Below, piece by piece: positions 60,384-64,000 of a DNA stretch of 64,000 nucleotides (its first letter is position 1; the number at the start of each line of letters is the position of its first letter). The stretch spans positions 1 through 64,000 of the forward strand of contig JBCCGT010000010.1 in NCBI GenBank assembly GCA_039029135.1, read 5' to 3'. A program made the translations under genes and the position numbers. The stretch is from JALZVT01 sp039029135 (lineage in GTDB: Bacteria; Pseudomonadota; Gammaproteobacteria; Pseudomonadales; Azotimanducaceae). The notes under the pieces were generated by a model that worked only from the letters and a program-made list of their open reading frames with translations, was not told where the DNA came from and made no database searches.

Positions 60384-61451
60384 TTGACCGAAGAGTCCGC
60401 AGCCGGCCCGCTGGGCCTGATCGATACTGTTCTCGAGTGGTTAGTGCCGCTCGCGCTGCTACTCGCCGCCACGGGATTGGTGCTGTGGCTCATTCAGCGC
60501 AGCCTGCCGCGACACTCAGAGTCGCGCCTGGCGCGGCAGATGAGCAACGTCATCGTCGTGCTGGTCGCCGTGCTGATCCTGCTGCTGGTGCTGCCGTTTG
60601 GGCAGGACACCCGCGGCGATCTGCTGCAGGTCTATGGTCTGGTCGTCACCGCGGTGATCGCGCTGTCGTCGACGAATTTCGCATCGAACGCGATGTCGGG
60701 TCTGATGCTGCGCGCGGTGGGCAGCTTCACGACGGGCGACTTCATTCGCGTCGATCAGCACTTCGGTCGCGTAACGGAGAAGTCTCTCCTGCACACCGAG
60801 ATTCAAACCGAAGACCGCGACCTGATTACGCTGCCGAATCTGTATCTGGTCACCAACCCCATGCGCGTCGTGCGTCGCTCCGGCACGCTAATTTCCTGCG
60901 ACGTGTCGCTGGGCTACGACGTGCACCGCGCGCGGGTGACCAAGCTGCTGCTGCAGGCCGGCGAGGCCGCCGAGCTCAACGAGCCGTTCGTGCAGATCAC
61001 GGGCCTCGGCGATTTCTCGGTGGGCTATCGCGTGTCGGGATTCCTGCGCGACTTCGAGACCATGGTCAGCAAGCGCTCCGAGCTGCGCGCGAAGGTGCTG
61101 GACGCGCTGCACGAGGGGCACGTCGAGATCGTGTCGCCCAACTTCATGGCCCAGCGGCCGGCGCCAAGCGACCATCCGGTCATGCCGAAGCGCTACTACG
61201 GCCGCGTGGACGACGGCATGAGCGGCGCCGAGAAACTGATGTTCGATAAGGCCGAGAGCGCCGCGCAGTTGGAGAAGCTGCGCCAGCGGCGTGAAGAGTT
61301 GGCCGACGAGCTGGACCGGCTGAAGTCCGCGGCGCCGGCGGACAACGATCCGCAGGGCCGGCTGCGCGCGGCGGAGGTGAGTTCGCGCCAGGCACACTTG
61401 GATGCCCTGGATGAGCTGCTCGTCGAGGAGACCGATCCGGACGACGACTGA
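60384..61451 (+). CDS. MscS-type mechanosensitive channel
   Basis: From a TTG at 60384 the product has 355 residues. Two to three membrane helices (WLVPLALLLAATGLVLWLI, NVIVVLVAVLILLLVLPF, VYGLVVTAVIALSSTNFASNAMSGLMLRAVGSF) precede the MscS beta domain with TTGDFIRV, GRVTEKSLLHTEIQTEDRDLITLPNLYLVTNPM and a C-terminal alpha/beta part. The last 70 residues form a predicted coiled coil (AEKLMFDKAESAAQLEKLRQRREELADELDRLK). It should open on osmotic down-shock. The open frame upstream to 60123 overlaps the divergent gene and is not a credible coding extension. Confidence 0.85.
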   Translation: MTEESAAGPLGLIDTVLEWLVPLALLLAATGLVLWLIQRSLPRHSESRLARQMSNVIVVLVAVLILLLVLPFGQDTRGDLLQVYGLVVTAVIALSSTNFASNAMSGLMLRAVGSFTTGDFIRVDQHFGRVTEKSLLHTEIQTEDRDLITLPNLYLVTNPMRVVRRSGTLISCDVSLGYDVHRARVTKLLLQAGEAAELNEPFVQITGLGDFSVGYRVSGFLRDFETMVSKRSELRAKVLDALHEGHVEIVSPNFMAQRPAPSDHPVMPKRYYGRVDDGMSGAEKLMFDKAESAAQLEKLRQRREELADELDRLKSAAPADNDPQGRLRAAEVSSRQAHLDALDELLVEETDPDDD

Positions 61452-61469
61452 GCGCTCACGCGCGTCGCG

Positions 61470-62864
61470 CTATTCCGTGTGGCGCAGCCGGACTACCGAA
61501 AAGCGCAGATCATCGAGCGTCGCCAACAGCGTCAGCAGGCCGCCGCCCGCCACCGGCAGCGCAAGATGGGTCGCGTCGACCCGCGTCTGCCCCCAGGTGG
61601 GATCGAAGTATTCCCAGGCACCATCCAGCAGCACCTCGTTCCACGCGTGCAGACTGAATCCCGGCTCCGGCCGCTCCCCGTACGCGACCCCGATGACCGT
61701 GCGTGTCGGCAGTCCCAGCGCGCGGGCGAGCGTGGTGAACAGCTCGGCGAACTCGTTGCAGTCGCCGCGCCGGTCGCGCAGCACCTGCTGAATGCCCAGC
61801 GGTCGGGTGTCCTCGTCGTAGACCAGGTGCGCGTTGACGAAGCGCGTGAGCGCCTGGGCCTGCTGGCGCGGCGTGACGGCGCCGGCCGCCGCCTCGGCCG
61901 CCAGCGCGCGCACCTCGGGGCTGCTGGTCGGATAGGACAGCCCCTCGGCGAGCGCGGCCGCCGCCTCGTCAGGGCCTGCGGGACGCAGCGCCCCTGACCG
62001 GTTCTCGAGCCGCCAGCCATAGTCATCGCGGCGCGCGAGGCCCCAGCGCGCGAGCCAATCGGCGTCACCGGCGATGCGCAGCTCCAGTGCCTCGAGCCGC
62101 TGCGGGTCGGCGATGGCCCCGTCGAGCAGGATGCGCCGCTGCTGGCCGTGGAAGATGGGCTCGGCGCTCCAGGGTGGCGGCGCGGCGCCGAGGTACTCGA
62201 TCTCGAAGGCGCCCGCCAGATCGAAACGCACCGGCCGCAGCGCGCTGTCCAGCACGGTCGTCGACGGCGCCAGCGCGGTCGGGCGCGACAGCTCGAAGCC
62301 GTCGGCGGTCCGCGCCTCCAGCCGCCAGGCGTCGGTGCGCATGTCCAGCCGCGAGAAATCGAACGACGGGCTGACGTGCCGCGCGGGCGGCGCGGGGCGT
62401 TCGCGCGCCAGCCAGACCTCGAGACTCAGGTAGTCCCGCAGCGTGTGCTCGAACGCCAGCTCGCGAACGCTGACGCTGCCGCCGCGGCTGATCCTGGCGC
62501 GGTAGCCGGGCGCGGCGGACTGCACGTCGACCTCCGCCGCGCCGGCAGATGAGCGCTCGCTCTGCCGGGCCTCCAGCAGCCGATAGGGCGGCGTGCCCGC
62601 GAAGCGCCGGCTCTCGCGCACCTCGATGCGCTCACCGGGCGACAGCTCGAACACCAGCCGCGAGTGGACCGTCCGGGAGCCCTCGACGTCGCGGGCCGTG
62701 CCCAGCGTCAGCCGCCCCACCGGTCGCTTCTGCAGCAGCACGGCGTAGTGGCGCTCGTCGGGTGCGGCGAGCGCGAGCGCCGGCGCGCGGCTGGCCTGCC
62801 AGGCGCCGGCCGCGGCGATGGCGGCGCCGAGCGCGAGCGCGGCGAGCATGAGACGAAACAGCAT
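61470..62864 (-). CDS. Transglutaminase-like exported or anchored protein
   Basis: From ATG 62864 the product has 464 residues with an N-terminal hydrophobic segment (MLFRLMLAALALGAAIAAAGAW) that may be a signal or anchor. The C-terminal half has the transglutaminase core: catalytic Cys in DRRGDCNEFAELF, His in FSLHAWNEVLLDGAW and Asp in YFDPTWGQTRVDATH. The first part is beta-rich without a recognised domain. Such proteins probably process peptides or proteins in the periplasm. It ends 18 bases from the convergent MscS gene. Confidence 0.82.
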   Translation of the reverse strand: MLFRLMLAALALGAAIAAAGAWQASRAPALALAAPDERHYAVLLQKRPVGRLTLGTARDVEGSRTVHSRLVFELSPGERIEVRESRRFAGTPPYRLLEARQSERSSAGAAEVDVQSAAPGYRARISRGGSVSVRELAFEHTLRDYLSLEVWLARERPAPPARHVSPSFDFSRLDMRTDAWRLEARTADGFELSRPTALAPSTTVLDSALRPVRFDLAGAFEIEYLGAAPPPWSAEPIFHGQQRRILLDGAIADPQRLEALELRIAGDADWLARWGLARRDDYGWRLENRSGALRPAGPDEAAAALAEGLSYPTSSPEVRALAAEAAAGAVTPRQQAQALTRFVNAHLVYDEDTRPLGIQQVLRDRRGDCNEFAELFTTLARALGLPTRTVIGVAYGERPEPGFSLHAWNEVLLDGAWEYFDPTWGQTRVDATHLALPVAGGGLLTLLATLDDLRFSVVRLRHTE

Positions 62865-62979
62865 GCAGCCAGTGTACGGCACTCCGGGTGTTCGCAGGCG
62901 CGGCCTGCCAGCGGCGAGGGCATCCCCTCCGGCGCGGGTTTCTCGTACACTGCCGCGCTGTCACACTCTGGGCGCGGCC

Positions 62980-64000
<1,021 letters not shown>

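Overview
The window is about 64 kb of GC-rich, densely packed chromosomal DNA. A glutaminyl-tRNA synthetase of Escherichia coli type, PabABC, a six-gene glycogen operon, VapBC, an ECF sigma unit and many acyl-CoA and SDR enzymes together suggest a free-living gammaproteobacterium with a broad catabolic repertoire for lipids, terpenoids, steroids or aromatics. The lineage is an inference from gene content; no rRNA or tRNA gene was seen.

Layout. 1-2.7 kb: decayed IS3-family debris, then small genes of unknown role and a VOC-fold protein. 2.9-7.8 kb: glutamate dehydrogenase, a PabA-PabB fusion with overlapping pabC (p-aminobenzoate for folate), and a small exported protein. 7.9-11.1 kb: an SDR, then an ECF sigma / membrane anti-sigma-like / secreted protein unit on the minus strand. 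11.2-18.1 kb (minus): a heterodimeric ABC exporter, a stand-alone 42-codon gene with its own ribosome binding site and inverted repeats, and a large cadherin-like/FG-GAP lipoprotein. 18.6-28.9 kb: a catabolic region with two overlapping acyl-CoA dehydrogenases, a nitroreductase, VapBC, an acyl-CoA ligase, an unrecognised 376-residue protein, an LLM-class flavin enzyme, a tannase-type esterase and an SDR. 29-32.1 kb: a SirB1-like protein, an exported amidohydrolase and a second nitroreductase.

32.5-43.7 kb is a compact operon glgB-glgX-glgP-malQ-glgC-glgA. Nearly every junction is a 1-4 base overlap, and a hairpin follows glgA. It holds both synthesis (GlgC, GlgA, GlgB) and breakdown (GlgP, GlgX, MalQ) of glycogen.

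43.8-48 kb holds a DUF6134-like exported protein, a DUF2878-like membrane protein, and a histidine kinase and an OmpR-type response regulator that face each other. Both outer promoter regions carry the same 11-bp-spaced direct repeat of GTGAA half-sites, a candidate operator of this regulator. 48-54 kb: MFS transporter, HemJ/CopD-like protein, glutathione S-transferase, enoyl-CoA hydratase, and a coupled P450-SDR pair. 53.9-57 kb: an ammonium-transporter domain fused to PAS, GGDEF and EAL domains, a predicted ammonium-responsive cyclic-di-GMP enzyme. 57-64 kb: CurA-like reductase, TesB thioesterase, FAD amine oxidoreductase, MscS channel, transglutaminase-like protein and the 5' part of glnS, cut by the window end.

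The most interesting points are the Amt-PAS-GGDEF-EAL fusion, the predicted operators at both ends of the convergent two-component module, the isolated 42-codon gene, the acyl-CoA dehydrogenase pair lacking the usual C-terminal glutamate, and the IS-derived translation start fused in frame to a DUF4019 gene.
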